Shown here: positions 26,621 through 34,689 of the stretch, one piece after another
How the letters are laid out: every line of letters begins with the position of its first letter
How positions within the stretch are numbered: the first letter of the stretch is position 1
Source of the DNA: Streptomyces pactum
GTDB taxonomy: Bacteria; Actinomycetota; Actinomycetes; Streptomycetales; Streptomycetaceae
Reading direction: 5' to 3'
Assembly (NCBI RefSeq): GCF_002005225.1
Contig: NZ_CP019724.1
Coordinates: 1,922,001 to 1,986,000, forward strand
Length of the DNA: 64,000 bases
Program-made: the position numbers and the translations under genes
Notes under the pieces: generated by a model
The model's input: only the letters and a program-made list of their open reading frames with translations
Told to the model about the DNA's origin: nothing
Database searches by the model: none

Positions 26621-27585
26621 GCACGGTCTCCCGCCGCCCGGCGCTCACTCCCAGGCAGCTCACCCGCACCGGCGAACGCCTCTCCTTCGTCTACCTGGAA
26701 CGCTGCACGGTCCATCGCGACGCCAACGCCATCACGGCTCAGGACGCGGAAGGCACCACTCACATCCCCTCGGCGACCATCGGCACCCTCCTCCTCGGCC
26801 CCGGCACCCGCGTCACCCACCAGGCCATGAGCGTGCTCGGTGAGACCGGCGCGGCGGTCTGCTGGGTCGGCGAACACGGCGTGCGCTACTACGCGTCCGG
26901 CCGCGCCCTCAGCCGCTCCTCCGCCCTCATGGAAGCCCAGGCCAGGCAATGGGCCAACCCGCGCAGCCGTCTCGCCGTGGCGCGAGCGATGTACCGGTTG
27001 CGCTTCCCGGACGAGGACCCCTCCGGTCTCACCCGGCACGAGCTCCTCGGCCGCGAGGGAAAACGGGTCAAGGACTGCTACCGGGCCCAGGCCGCCCGCA
27101 CCGGCGTCCCCTGGCGCGGCCGCCGCTACACCCCCGGCGACTTCACCAGCGGCGACGCCGTCAACCAGGCCATCACCGCCGCCGCCCAGTGCATGTACGG
27201 CATCGCCCACGCCGTCGTCACCTCCCTGGGCTGCAGCCCGGCCCTCGGTTTCATCCACTCCGGACACGAACTGTCCTTCGTCCTGGACATCGCCGACCTC
27301 TACAAGACGGAGCTCGGCATCCCGCTCGCCTTCGCCGTGGCCGCACAGGACGAGGAAGACACCGGCCCTCGCACCCGCCGCGCACTACGCGACCGCATCA
27401 ATGAAACGTCCCTGCTGAACCGATGCGTCGACGACATCAAACACCTCCTCCTCCCGGAATCGACCGGCTCCGCCGCCCCGGGCGACGACCGGGACGTAGT
27501 CACCCTCCAGAGCGACCACGGCCACCAGGTCGCCTCAGGCGTCAACCACGATGGCCCAGAGGACTACGGAGACGAGCTCTGGTGA
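26617..27585 (+). CDS. cas1: CRISPR integrase Cas1e
   Basis: The 322-residue protein is the catalytic subunit of the adaptation complex. The N-terminal half is the beta-sandwich (SFVYLERCTVHRDANAIT, IPSATIGTLLLGPGT); the C-terminal helical half carries the metal site: Glu in LLGREGKRVKDCYR, His in FIHSGHELSFVLDIADLYK, and Asp in the same segment. The last 30 residues form an acidic tail. It is coupled by a four-base overlap both to cas6e and to cas2. All residues needed for integration are visible, so adaptation is probably functional. Confidence 0.96.
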   Translation: MSTVSRRPALTPRQLTRTGERLSFVYLERCTVHRDANAITAQDAEGTTHIPSATIGTLLLGPGTRVTHQAMSVLGETGAAVCWVGEHGVRYYASGRALSRSSALMEAQARQWANPRSRLAVARAMYRLRFPDEDPSGLTRHELLGREGKRVKDCYRAQAARTGVPWRGRRYTPGDFTSGDAVNQAITAAAQCMYGIAHAVVTSLGCSPALGFIHSGHELSFVLDIADLYKTELGIPLAFAVAAQDEEDTGPRTRRALRDRINETSLLNRCVDDIKHLLLPESTGSAAPGDDRDVVTLQSDHGHQVASGVNHDGPEDYGDELW

Positions 27586-27944
27586 CCGTCATCGTCCTGA
27601 CCAACTGCCCGGCCGGCCTACGCGGCTTCCTCACACGCTGGCTGCTGGAGATCTCCGCCGGCGTGTTCGTGGGCAATCCCTCCGCCCGGGTCCGCGACGC
27701 CCTCTGGGAAGAAGTCCGCCAGTACGCAGACCAGGGCCGCGCCCTGCTGGCCCACACCATGAACAACGAGCAGGGCTTCACCTTCCGCACCCACGACCAC
27801 GCCTGGCACCCGACCGACCACGAAGGCGTCACCCTGATCCACCGCCCAGACCCGAACGCACCCACCGCCGCCCCAACTCCCCGGAACGGTCCGCCATCCG
27901 GCTGGAGCAGAGCCTCCAAACGCCGACGCTTCGGCAGAGGCTGA
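27582..27944 (+). CDS. cas2: CRISPR adaptation protein Cas2e
   Basis: The 120-residue protein starts at GTG 27582, overlapping cas1. It has the Cas2e pattern VIVLTNCPAGLRGFLTRWLLEISAGVFVG and later NEQGFTFRTHDHAWHPTDHEG. It forms the central dimer of the Cas1-Cas2 integrase. The C-terminal 25 residues are Pro/Arg-rich. The stop is 17 bp before the leader of array 4, so the cas transcript could run into that array. Confidence 0.95.
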   Translation: MTVIVLTNCPAGLRGFLTRWLLEISAGVFVGNPSARVRDALWEEVRQYADQGRALLAHTMNNEQGFTFRTHDHAWHPTDHEGVTLIHRPDPNAPTAAPTPRNGPPSGWSRASKRRRFGRG

Positions 27945-27961
27945 TGCAAGTCGAGCCACGT

Positions 27962-28036
27962 ATGCCCTATTTGTCAGAATCAAAGCAAGTACTCGAAAAC
28001 GGCCCGCAGCGCCAGTAAAGCCGCAGGTCATCCAGT
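27962..28036 (+). promoter_or_regulatory. CRISPR leader of array 4
   Basis: In the transcribed (plus) orientation the leader begins ATGCCCTATTTGTCAGAATC and ends CGCAGGTCATCCAGT beside the first repeat. Reverse-complemented, it matches the other three leaders with the same 75-bp length. It lies right after cas2 and points rightward, so the leaders of arrays 3 and 4 both abut the cas operon in inverted orientation. Confidence 0.8.
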
Positions 28037-28985
28037 CTGCTCCCCGCACCCGCGGGGATAGTCCCGGAGAGCAGTAAATGGAATTCACGATCTCGACCTG
28101 CTCCCCGCACCCGCGGGGATAGTCCCGGACGGATGGAGTGGACGGACGGGGACGGAGCCTGCTCCCCGCACCCGCGGGGATAGTCCCGCCTGCCCGACCA
28201 CATTGTGGGAGCGCCTCCTCTGCTCCCCGCACCCGCGGGGATAGTCCCGCCGGTGGCTCGCTGAAGAGGAGGTCGGCGCTCTGCTCCCCGCACCCGCGGG
28301 GATAGTCCCCCGCTGGCAGCCTGATGGCTGTCACGTTCGAGCTGCTCCCCGCACCCGCGGGGATAGTCCCCTGGCCCGCATCGCGCTCCGCAAGATGTGC
28401 CTCTGCTCCCCGCACCCGCGGGGATAGTCCACCCGGCGGCCGCGAGGCGGTCCGTCGTGCGGGCTGCTCCCCGCACCCGCGGGGATAGTCCCGGGGCGCG
28501 AGTTTGGGAGCGGACGGCCCGGAGCTGCTCCCCGCACCCGCGGGGATAGTCCCGACCGGGGCCTGAAGGGGTGCGGCCGGTCCGCCTGCTCCCCGCACCC
28601 GCGGGGATAGTCCCGGGTCCGGGTCCGGGTCCGGGTCCGGGTCCGGGCGCTGATGCTCCTGCTCCCCGCACCCGCGGGGATGGTCCCTCACGTGCTGGCC
28701 CGCCTCATACCGCCACACACTGCTCCCCGCACCCGCGGGGATGGTCCCGCCATCGACGGCTTCACCCTCGAGAACACGCCCTGCTCCCCGCACCCGCGGG
28801 GATGGTCCCGGTCATCTATCTCCTTCGGTGGCGGGTGCCTTCTGCTCCCCGCACCCGCGGGGATGGTCCCGACTCCGTCACCACGGACGCGTCCGGCTGC
28901 TCCCCGCACCCGCCGGGATGGCCCCTGGGCCATGATCTGCGCGGCCTGGTCCAGTTCCTGCTCCCCGCACCCGCGGGCCTGGACC
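28037..28985 (+). CRISPR. CRISPR array 4, type I-E, 16 repeats and 15 spacers
   Basis: Repeats of 28 bp start at 28037, 28098, 28159, 28220, 28281, 28342, 28403, 28464, 28525, 28586, 28659, 28720, 28781, 28842, 28897 and 28958. Repeats 1-10 (leader side) read GGGATAGTCC; repeats 11-14 read GGGATGGTCC; 15 and 16 are degenerate ends. Spacers are 33 bp except the tenth (28614-28658, 45 bp, five GGGTCC units) and the fourteenth (28870-28896, 27 bp). Transcription is rightward. Confidence 0.97.
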
Positions 28986-29095
28986 CTCGGCCGAGCCCGC
29001 CGGCCCCGCGCTTGATCGACGTCCTGTCCACAGAGCAGACTGCTTCTCATGGGATCAGTGGGCATGGCCACCAGGCTGCGGATCGGACAGTGCCG

Positions 29096-29629
29096 ATGAG
29101 TGCCGCCCTGCCCTTCTTCCGTTATCACCCAGACCCCCTTGCAAGCGGGTCCATCTGCGCGGCCGCCGAGACGTGTGCCTGCTGCCGGCGCGACAGAGGA
29201 TGGATCTACACGGCAACCTTCTACTCCGCTCAGGACGTCAGCGGTCGGTTCTGCCCTTGGTGCATCGCAGACGGGAGCGCAGCGGAACGCTTTGCGGGTG
29301 AATTCACTGACTCCTACGGGCTCGACGGTGTCAGCGAGGACGTATTGCACGAGGTCACCCGCCGCACCCCGGGATTCCACGCCTGGCAGGATCCGCACTG
29401 GCTCGTCCACTGTCAGGACGCGGCCGCCTTCGTGGGCGAAGTCGGATACGCCGAGCTGGCGGCGCATCCCGAAGCGCTAGACCAGCTTCGGACCGACATG
29501 CGTCTCGACGGCTTGCACGACGAAAGCCGGCTTGAGCGCTTCCCGACCAGCCTGGGCGAGGGGGCAACCGTCATGCTCTTCCGCTGGACCGGCTGCGGAA
29601 GCCACCTCGCCTACGCTGACGCGTCCTGA
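29096..29629 (+). CDS. CbrC (UPF0167) family protein
   Basis: The 177-residue protein starts MSAALPFFRYHPDPLASGSI. It has the CbrC/UPF0167 hallmarks: the N-terminal PxFxYHPDPLAxGSI, CACCRRDRGWIYTATFYS, and FCPWCIADGSAAERFAGEFTD, with paired cysteines suggesting zinc binding. In Escherichia coli CbrC is linked to colicin E2 tolerance; the function in Streptomyces is not known. The start at 29096 is the first ATG after the degenerate end of array 4; an open frame extends upstream through the array but is an artefact of the repeats. Confidence 0.88.
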   Translation: MSAALPFFRYHPDPLASGSICAAAETCACCRRDRGWIYTATFYSAQDVSGRFCPWCIADGSAAERFAGEFTDSYGLDGVSEDVLHEVTRRTPGFHAWQDPHWLVHCQDAAAFVGEVGYAELAAHPEALDQLRTDMRLDGLHDESRLERFPTSLGEGATVMLFRWTGCGSHLAYADAS

Positions 29630-29789
29630 ATATCGTCCGTGCGGATGAGCCTGCGGGAGCAGATGAGAGTGCGGGCGATGCCGGCGAAGGCGAGAAAGCG
29701 GGTGGCCTTCCCCCACAGCTCATCCGGCACGAAGCACCCAGCAACCGGCACGTCGGAAGGCTTTCCGACGCGCCGATCTAGACGGCCTA

Positions 29790-30296
29790 TCAGGCAGTGG
29801 CCTTGATCGTGGAGACCCAGTCGGTCATCCCACGGTCGTCGTACACCGTGATCGTTACGCTCCTGCCCTCCGGGATGTCCAGATTCACCTTCTTGACATC
29901 CCAGATGTCGGACGAGCCCGGGGGCATGTACAGCCCGTACCGTCCACCATCACCTTCGTAGGACACCTTGTAGTAGAGGCCGTCATCGTCGTTGGCGACG
30001 TCGTACATCCACAGCACTTCATCGTAAGGATGGAATTCGACCTTCGCCAACGCGTAACCACTCTGATTACCGAAGACAACTTTACTTCCTACCCCGCCGT
30101 CATCCTTCTGGAAATAGGTTCCGTCGATGTCGTCGTTGAACCGGCACGGGCAGTAGACCGTCAGCGCCGAGTCTCTCTGAATGACCCTCGGGTCAGGGCT
30201 GTAGGCGCTTGCCGGCACGGTAGTCACGGTACTGACGGCGACCGCGGCAGATGCCACTGCGACAAGGGACGCGATTACTCGATTGCGCATCTTCAT
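29790..30296 (-). CDS. Small secreted protein of unknown function
   Basis: The 168-residue protein has a clear signal peptide (MKMRNRVIASLVAVASAAVA, then cleavage near VPASA-YS). The mature part is a compact, aromatic-rich domain (TVYCPCRFNDDIDGTYFQ, KVEFHPYDEVLWMYDV, YGLYMPPGSSDIWDVKKVNL) without a known motif. The second ATG, at 30290, sits six bases after AAGG and may be the true start. It is the last of a leftward group with the peptidoglycan-binding, M15-like and DUF1906 genes. The codon use is less GC-rich than in its neighbours. Confidence 0.75.
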   Translation of the reverse strand: MKMRNRVIASLVAVASAAVAVSTVTTVPASAYSPDPRVIQRDSALTVYCPCRFNDDIDGTYFQKDDGGVGSKVVFGNQSGYALAKVEFHPYDEVLWMYDVANDDDGLYYKVSYEGDGGRYGLYMPPGSSDIWDVKKVNLDIPEGRSVTITVYDDRGMTDWVSTIKATA

Positions 30297-30439
30297 CCTT
30301 CGATTGCTGCGATTTGACAGGATTCCGTGCTTTCCTCAGGCGCCTGACCTCTGATTGCGAGTGCGGCAGCTACCGCAATTCACTTGCAAGCACACCGGCG
30401 GCTTCTCTGCGTTGCTTCAGGCGAGGACGAGCGCCAAGC

Positions 30440-30883
30440 TCAGGTCACGTTGGCCATCCGCCTGAACGCCGCCTTGGTCCCCGGCCCGGCGACCCCATCA
30501 ATCGCGCCGGTGTAGCGGTACCAGGTCTTGAGGTAGCGCTGCAACGCCTTCACCGTTCCCGTGCCGACGATTCCGTCGATCGATCCGGTGTAGCCCCAGT
30601 TCTCCTTGAGGAGACGCTGCATCGCCTTCCAGCTGTTGGTGCCGAGTTGCCCGTCGATCGCGCCGGTGTAGCCCCAGGACCTCAGGAACTTGCCCTGGAG
30701 GCTTTTGGCCTCAGAGGTCGTCAGACCGAGGTTGACCACAGCCAGTGGGGCGAACGCCTCCGCACTCTCCACCGGCTTCTTCTCCGGGGCCGCCGCGAAG
30801 CTGGTTCCTGCGGCGGCCAGGCTTCCGGCGGCGATCCCTACGACAGTCGTGACACTGACGAGCGTCCTCATCATGGCTCGCAT
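30440..30883 (-). CDS. Secreted peptidoglycan-binding-domain protein
   Basis: The 147-residue protein starts MRAMMRTLVS after a strong GGGAGGG site. A signal peptide ends near GTSFAAA. Three related segments follow: WGYTGAIDGQLGTNSWKAMQ, WGYTGSIDGIVGTGTVKAL and YRYTGAIDGVAGPGTKAAF. This is the repeat signature of PG_binding_1-type domains, which attach enzymes to cell-wall peptides. No catalytic domain is present, so it is a stand-alone wall-binding protein, or a partner of the neighbouring M15-like and DUF1906 proteins. Confidence 0.88.
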   Translation of the reverse strand: MRAMMRTLVSVTTVVGIAAGSLAAAGTSFAAAPEKKPVESAEAFAPLAVVNLGLTTSEAKSLQGKFLRSWGYTGAIDGQLGTNSWKAMQRLLKENWGYTGSIDGIVGTGTVKALQRYLKTWYRYTGAIDGVAGPGTKAAFRRMANVT

Positions 30884-31119
30884 GCGTATTCCCTCCCTTG
30901 ACCGGAACCACCCGCTGCGGGCGGCTCGGTGATCAGTTTTCGGGCGGTGATGCACGGACCGCAACAGTCGCCGCCCAAGTGACGTACGCCCGAGACGTCC
31001 CATGCGCTGACCTGCGGGGACTTCGATCCCAGCGGGACACGGTGGGACGGCTGGGACCACCGTGAAGGCCTCTGGCGCGGTCACCCGCGGGTGCACCGGA
31101 CGAGACGTCGCCCGGACTG

Positions 31120-31818
31120 CTACCGGTTCTGCCGGTTGCGCAGGTCCCTGGCCCGGACTCGCCGCCGGGTTGCGAAGACGTCGGGGACCACTCCGGCACC
31201 GGCGCCGGGCCGGGACTCCCACCCCCTGATCCGGGCGGCGACGTCCGTCAGCTTCGGGTCTCGCGGCGCGACGTCGATCTGGAAGTGGGACTCCTTGGCC
31301 GGATCGAAGTCGCCGCCCCACTTCACCAGGCCCTCCAGTTCCGCCAGGATGTCCCGTATCGTGGCGAGGTCCTGGGGGTAGACATTCCCCTTCGCCCCTG
31401 CGGGGTACAGGGCCGGGAAGATGGTGATGGCCGTCCCGGAGAGGTAGTTGCTCTCGTACCGCCGGCCGAGGACGCGTTCGGTCGTGTGCCCGGTGATGTC
31501 CCGGGGGGTGATCGCGCGTACTTCGTAGTGGTAGCGGCGCGCCAGGTGGAGCAGGACGGTGGCGACGTCGCCACCGAGGCAGGAGACACCGGTGTTCCCT
31601 GCACCTTCGATCCTGTGTTCCGGGGTCTCGTCGATGACGGGCCAGCCGTTGGCGCTGCGTCTGCCGTTCCACGGCCCGGCCGGGGACGCGTCCGCCGCGA
31701 CGGCGGCCGTTCCGGGGGCGGACCACAGTACGGCCCCGCCGGCCACGCCGAGTGCGGCGGCGACGACATGACGGCGCTTGAGGGTTCCGTGCGGTGCGAC
31801 GTATTCGTGCTGGTTCAC
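31120..31818 (-). CDS. Tat-exported M15 peptidase-like protein with altered zinc-site residues
   Basis: The 232-residue protein starts at GTG 31818. A twin-arginine signal (TLKRRHVVAAALGVAGG) is followed by a D,D-peptidase-like domain of the M15 family. The WGGDFDPAKESHFQIDV segment, with the conserved C-terminal His at about 178, is intact. The upstream SxHxxGxAxD motif reads SNYLSGTAIT (123-132): the ligand His is Tyr125 and the Asp is Thr132. If the alignment is right it cannot hold zinc in the usual way and may only bind peptidoglycan. The C-terminus is Arg-rich. It lies 37 bp downstream of the DUF1906 gene in the same direction. Confidence 0.7.
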   Translation of the reverse strand: MNQHEYVAPHGTLKRRHVVAAALGVAGGAVLWSAPGTAAVAADASPAGPWNGRRSANGWPVIDETPEHRIEGAGNTGVSCLGGDVATVLLHLARRYHYEVRAITPRDITGHTTERVLGRRYESNYLSGTAITIFPALYPAGAKGNVYPQDLATIRDILAELEGLVKWGGDFDPAKESHFQIDVAPRDPKLTDVAARIRGWESRPGAGAGVVPDVFATRRRVRARDLRNRQNR

Positions 31819-31855
31819 TGGCGACCTGCCTCTTGAGCGGGGATGGAGTGCACTC

Positions 31856-34171
31856 TCAGCCAACCTGTCCGTGGAGGACTTCGGCGAACCCGCGGAGGAA
31901 TTCGTCGAGCTTGTCGGACGGCAGCATGTCGGGCACAGGCGTGCCGACGCCTGCGGTCAGCTGGATGAGCCCCGTTCGCCCGAGTGAGATCATGGCGCTG
32001 TCCGTGGTGAGCATGTCCCGGGCCAGCTCGATGGTGTTCGCGACGGTCCCGAAACGCCGACGGCGGTAGTCGCTGAACCGGTCGTCGTTCCCGCCGGTCT
32101 CGTAGTGGTGGCGGACCGCGGTGACGATGTCGGTACCGGCCCTGACGCGCTTGCTGATCAAGTAGCCGTCCGCGTCCTCAATGAGGTCCGAGTAGCCGAA
32201 GGTCGAGGAGACATTGATCTTCGCCAGCCGCTCCACGCAGTACTGGTAACCGGACGAGTAGCCGGCGCGATCTCGTTGCCACTCCGCGTAGAACGTGATG
32301 AGGTCCCCGCCCCAGCCGGCGACGTCACCGTGATTGACCCACCCGGTATCGGCGGGCTGCGGGTAGCGGTAGTGGCCGTTGCAAGTGGCCATCAGATGTT
32401 CCATGCCGATTTCCTGGCCGGTGGCGCTGTCGACGAACTCGACCTTCCAGGGCGCGCCGTTTTCCTCGACGTAGGCGACGAAGTCACGGTCCAGCGTGCC
32501 GATGAGACCGGTCCACGTGAGATCGCTGTAGGACCTGTGCCGGACGTACTCCATGACGAGCTGGTTGGGGTCGCCCTGATTGTAGGAGCGGGCCAGGTCG
32601 TAGAGCTCGGCGATGTAGTCGACGAAGTCCCTGGAGGGGGATACGGGGTCGTTGACGCTTCCCTGACCGGAGTCCGTGCCCGGCCGATGTGCGTTGTTGT
32701 CAAGATCGAAGGAGTCGGAACCGTTGAGGAAGCGAAATTCCTTGATCTGATTGAAGGCCCAGTTGGCCGGCAACGGGAAACCGAGGTTGCCGGAGAATCC
32801 CCAGGACATACCGGATACGAATGACCAGCGGGCGTAGGTGGCGTCGGTGATCCGTGCGCACACGTTGCGAGATCCGTAGACTCCGTATACGTAGCGCTTC
32901 CCCTTTCTGGCCAGCCCGCCGGCGACTCCTTGGAAATAGGGAATGATGTTGGAGGTGATCTCCGGGTCGGTGGCGTCGTAATCAACGGCGAAGTAGATCA
33001 CCGTGCCACGGTTGAAACCGTAACCGACAGCTCGGTTGTGTGCCTCCAAGGCGTGCTGGTATCCCGTGTTGTAGGTGAAGTCGGAAAGCTGACGCGCGTT
33101 GTCCTGGTAGATCGGGAAGACGCGGAGCTGGTTGCCGAAGATGTTGTCGAGCTCGCCGGGCTGGATCTCCTTGTCAAGAGTGCTGCCCGGCGGGTCGTAT
33201 ATGTAGCGCCCCACGTACTTGTAGCCTTCTGCGGCCAGGGCCCGCGCGCGGGAGTCGGTGATAGTGAAGCGGGTGTCGCAGGCGTCGACACGGCGCTCCG
33301 GGTCTCCCGTAGACACCAGCAGTTGAGCCCAGGTCTGGTAGTCGGCTCCCCCGTGGTCCTCCAGCAGGGAGAATCTCTGAAAGGCTTTCACGAAAAGAGC
33401 GAGATCGGAATCGTAGGTGTCCTTGAAGGAAGTTCTGTATTGCGTATCCCCTGCGGGGACGGGTTCGTTGAAGACGCATGACGCAGAGAAAAGTCGCACG
33501 AGGGTCCCCGTAGCCCCCTTCGACAGAGTGTTGGCCTTCAGCCCCGCCTGGGTGGCGGGGCCGAAGTTCCCGTTGGCCTGGTCCTCGGGGATGCCCACCG
33601 TGTACTGGATGGCCTTCATGAGGGCCTTCTGTACGTCGCGTGAGTAGTGGCCGTCGCAGGGACCTATGAAGAAGGTCGATCTGTCCAGGTAGTTGCGGTT
33701 GAGCCACTGCTGAATGGTGCGGACCTTCTCGGAGCCGCCTGCGAGGACGATGTAGGCGTCCATGGTGAGCAGTGCTTTGAATACCTTCGGAGTGACCGTG
33801 CCGCCGTGGCCGGTCAGACCCATGTCCGTCGTGAGGCTGATGACGGCGTTGAGGGTGGCGGTGTCGTACTGGCCGTTCCCGCTGCCGCCCCAGTAGCCCT
33901 TGCAGAACAGGGCGTGCTGGATGAGGTTGACCATGTTGGCGTTCGTGTGCCCCGGGCCGATGTCGCCGTAGGCGGTCAGCCGCGACAGGGTGGTGGGGCC
34001 GAAAGCCGCGACGAGAGGGCTGATGCCCAGTTCGTGCTGAAGTCCCATGGTGAGGGAGTGCATGGTGTTCCAGCCCGTCTGCCCGTCCTCGGCGCAGGGC
34101 CTGTAGCCGGGGACGTCACCGTAAGTGCTGTTCACCCATTTCTGCGCTTCCAGGACCTTGGCGTCTGCCAC
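31856..34171 (-). CDS. DUF1906 (Rv2525c-like glycosidase) protein with N-terminal binding modules and an unassigned C-terminal domain
   Basis: The 771-residue protein starts at GTG 34171 with GGAG upstream. Residues 1-290 hold two or three peptidoglycan-binding-like modules (TMGLQHELGISPLV, FGPTTLSRLTAYGDIGPGHT, YSRDVQKALMKAIQY). Residues 300-530 form a DUF1906 glycoside-hydrolase-like barrel (VGRYIYDPPGS, VIYFAVDYDATDPE, VYGVYGSRNVC). Residues 535-771 are a separate domain that I do not recognise (EHLMATCNGHYRYPQPADTG, VAGWGGDLITFYAEWQRDR). No signal peptide is visible, which is odd for a wall-acting protein. It heads the leftward group of wall-related genes. Confidence 0.85.
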   Translation of the reverse strand: MADAKVLEAQKWVNSTYGDVPGYRPCAEDGQTGWNTMHSLTMGLQHELGISPLVAAFGPTTLSRLTAYGDIGPGHTNANMVNLIQHALFCKGYWGGSGNGQYDTATLNAVISLTTDMGLTGHGGTVTPKVFKALLTMDAYIVLAGGSEKVRTIQQWLNRNYLDRSTFFIGPCDGHYSRDVQKALMKAIQYTVGIPEDQANGNFGPATQAGLKANTLSKGATGTLVRLFSASCVFNEPVPAGDTQYRTSFKDTYDSDLALFVKAFQRFSLLEDHGGADYQTWAQLLVSTGDPERRVDACDTRFTITDSRARALAAEGYKYVGRYIYDPPGSTLDKEIQPGELDNIFGNQLRVFPIYQDNARQLSDFTYNTGYQHALEAHNRAVGYGFNRGTVIYFAVDYDATDPEITSNIIPYFQGVAGGLARKGKRYVYGVYGSRNVCARITDATYARWSFVSGMSWGFSGNLGFPLPANWAFNQIKEFRFLNGSDSFDLDNNAHRPGTDSGQGSVNDPVSPSRDFVDYIAELYDLARSYNQGDPNQLVMEYVRHRSYSDLTWTGLIGTLDRDFVAYVEENGAPWKVEFVDSATGQEIGMEHLMATCNGHYRYPQPADTGWVNHGDVAGWGGDLITFYAEWQRDRAGYSSGYQYCVERLAKINVSSTFGYSDLIEDADGYLISKRVRAGTDIVTAVRHHYETGGNDDRFSDYRRRRFGTVANTIELARDMLTTDSAMISLGRTGLIQLTAGVGTPVPDMLPSDKLDEFLRGFAEVLHGQVG

Positions 34172-34245
34172 TACTGTCTCCGTATGTCTGTGGGTGGTAT
34201 GGATCAGGGACCCATGGGCTTCTCGTCCAGGACGCAGCGGACGCG

Positions 34246-34452
34246 TCAGGCGCCGAAGCAGCCGCGGACGATGTGTGGCCGCACGGAGCCGTGCGACAGG
34301 GCGGTGAGGTCGAGCTCGTGCTGGAGGCAGCAAGTGAGGGCGTACAGGGAGCCCCCCAGCCCGGTGATGCCCTCCTTGACCCCGGTGGGTATGCCGGCGA
34401 CGTCGCAGGTGTCGATGAAGTCATGTGCCCGCAGGACGAGCTCGTCTGCCAT
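34246..34452 (-). CDS. 68-residue truncated paralogue of the DUF1906 protein N-terminus
   Basis: The frame from ATG 34452 encodes ADELVLRAHDFIDTCDVAG, then LYALTCCLQHELDLTALSHG. It aligns over its whole length with the first 60-odd residues of the next gene (ADAKVLEAQKWVNSTYGDV, MHSLTMGLQHELGISPLV). It then stops where the larger protein continues with FGPTTLSRLTA. It is either a decayed duplicate or a small stand-alone binding module. The ribosome-binding site is weak. It lies 75 bp upstream of the DUF1906 gene and is divergent from the XRE-DUF2690 regulator. Confidence 0.55.
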   Translation of the reverse strand: MADELVLRAHDFIDTCDVAGIPTGVKEGITGLGGSLYALTCCLQHELDLTALSHGSVRPHIVRGCFGA

Positions 34453-34689
34453 GGATACCCATTCGCCTGGTCGGACCGATTGATGGACGCGCGTGCCCGC
34501 CACTGCGGCCTCGCGGTGATCGAGTGGGCCGGTCCGGCAGGTGTCCGCGGTCTTCCTGTCGGGGCGGGTGATCACATGCTCGCTTCGGGGACGGCAACGC
34601 CGGTAGAGCAGTGGGACCGGGTGGGACATGATGGGAAGCGGGACGCGGCAACAGGCCCTGTATCAGGGGGACAAGACGAGGGAGGACGA

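Noticed and set aside
198..28985. Self-targeting spacers within the window
   Set aside because: By eye I found no spacer that matches another part of the window outside the arrays. A proper alignment would be needed to exclude it.
28571..29629. A continuous frame from CRISPR array 4 into the CbrC-like gene
   Set aside because: The repeats give in-frame LLPAPAGMVP-type strings on one strand. The protein family begins at MSAALPFFRYHPDP (29096).
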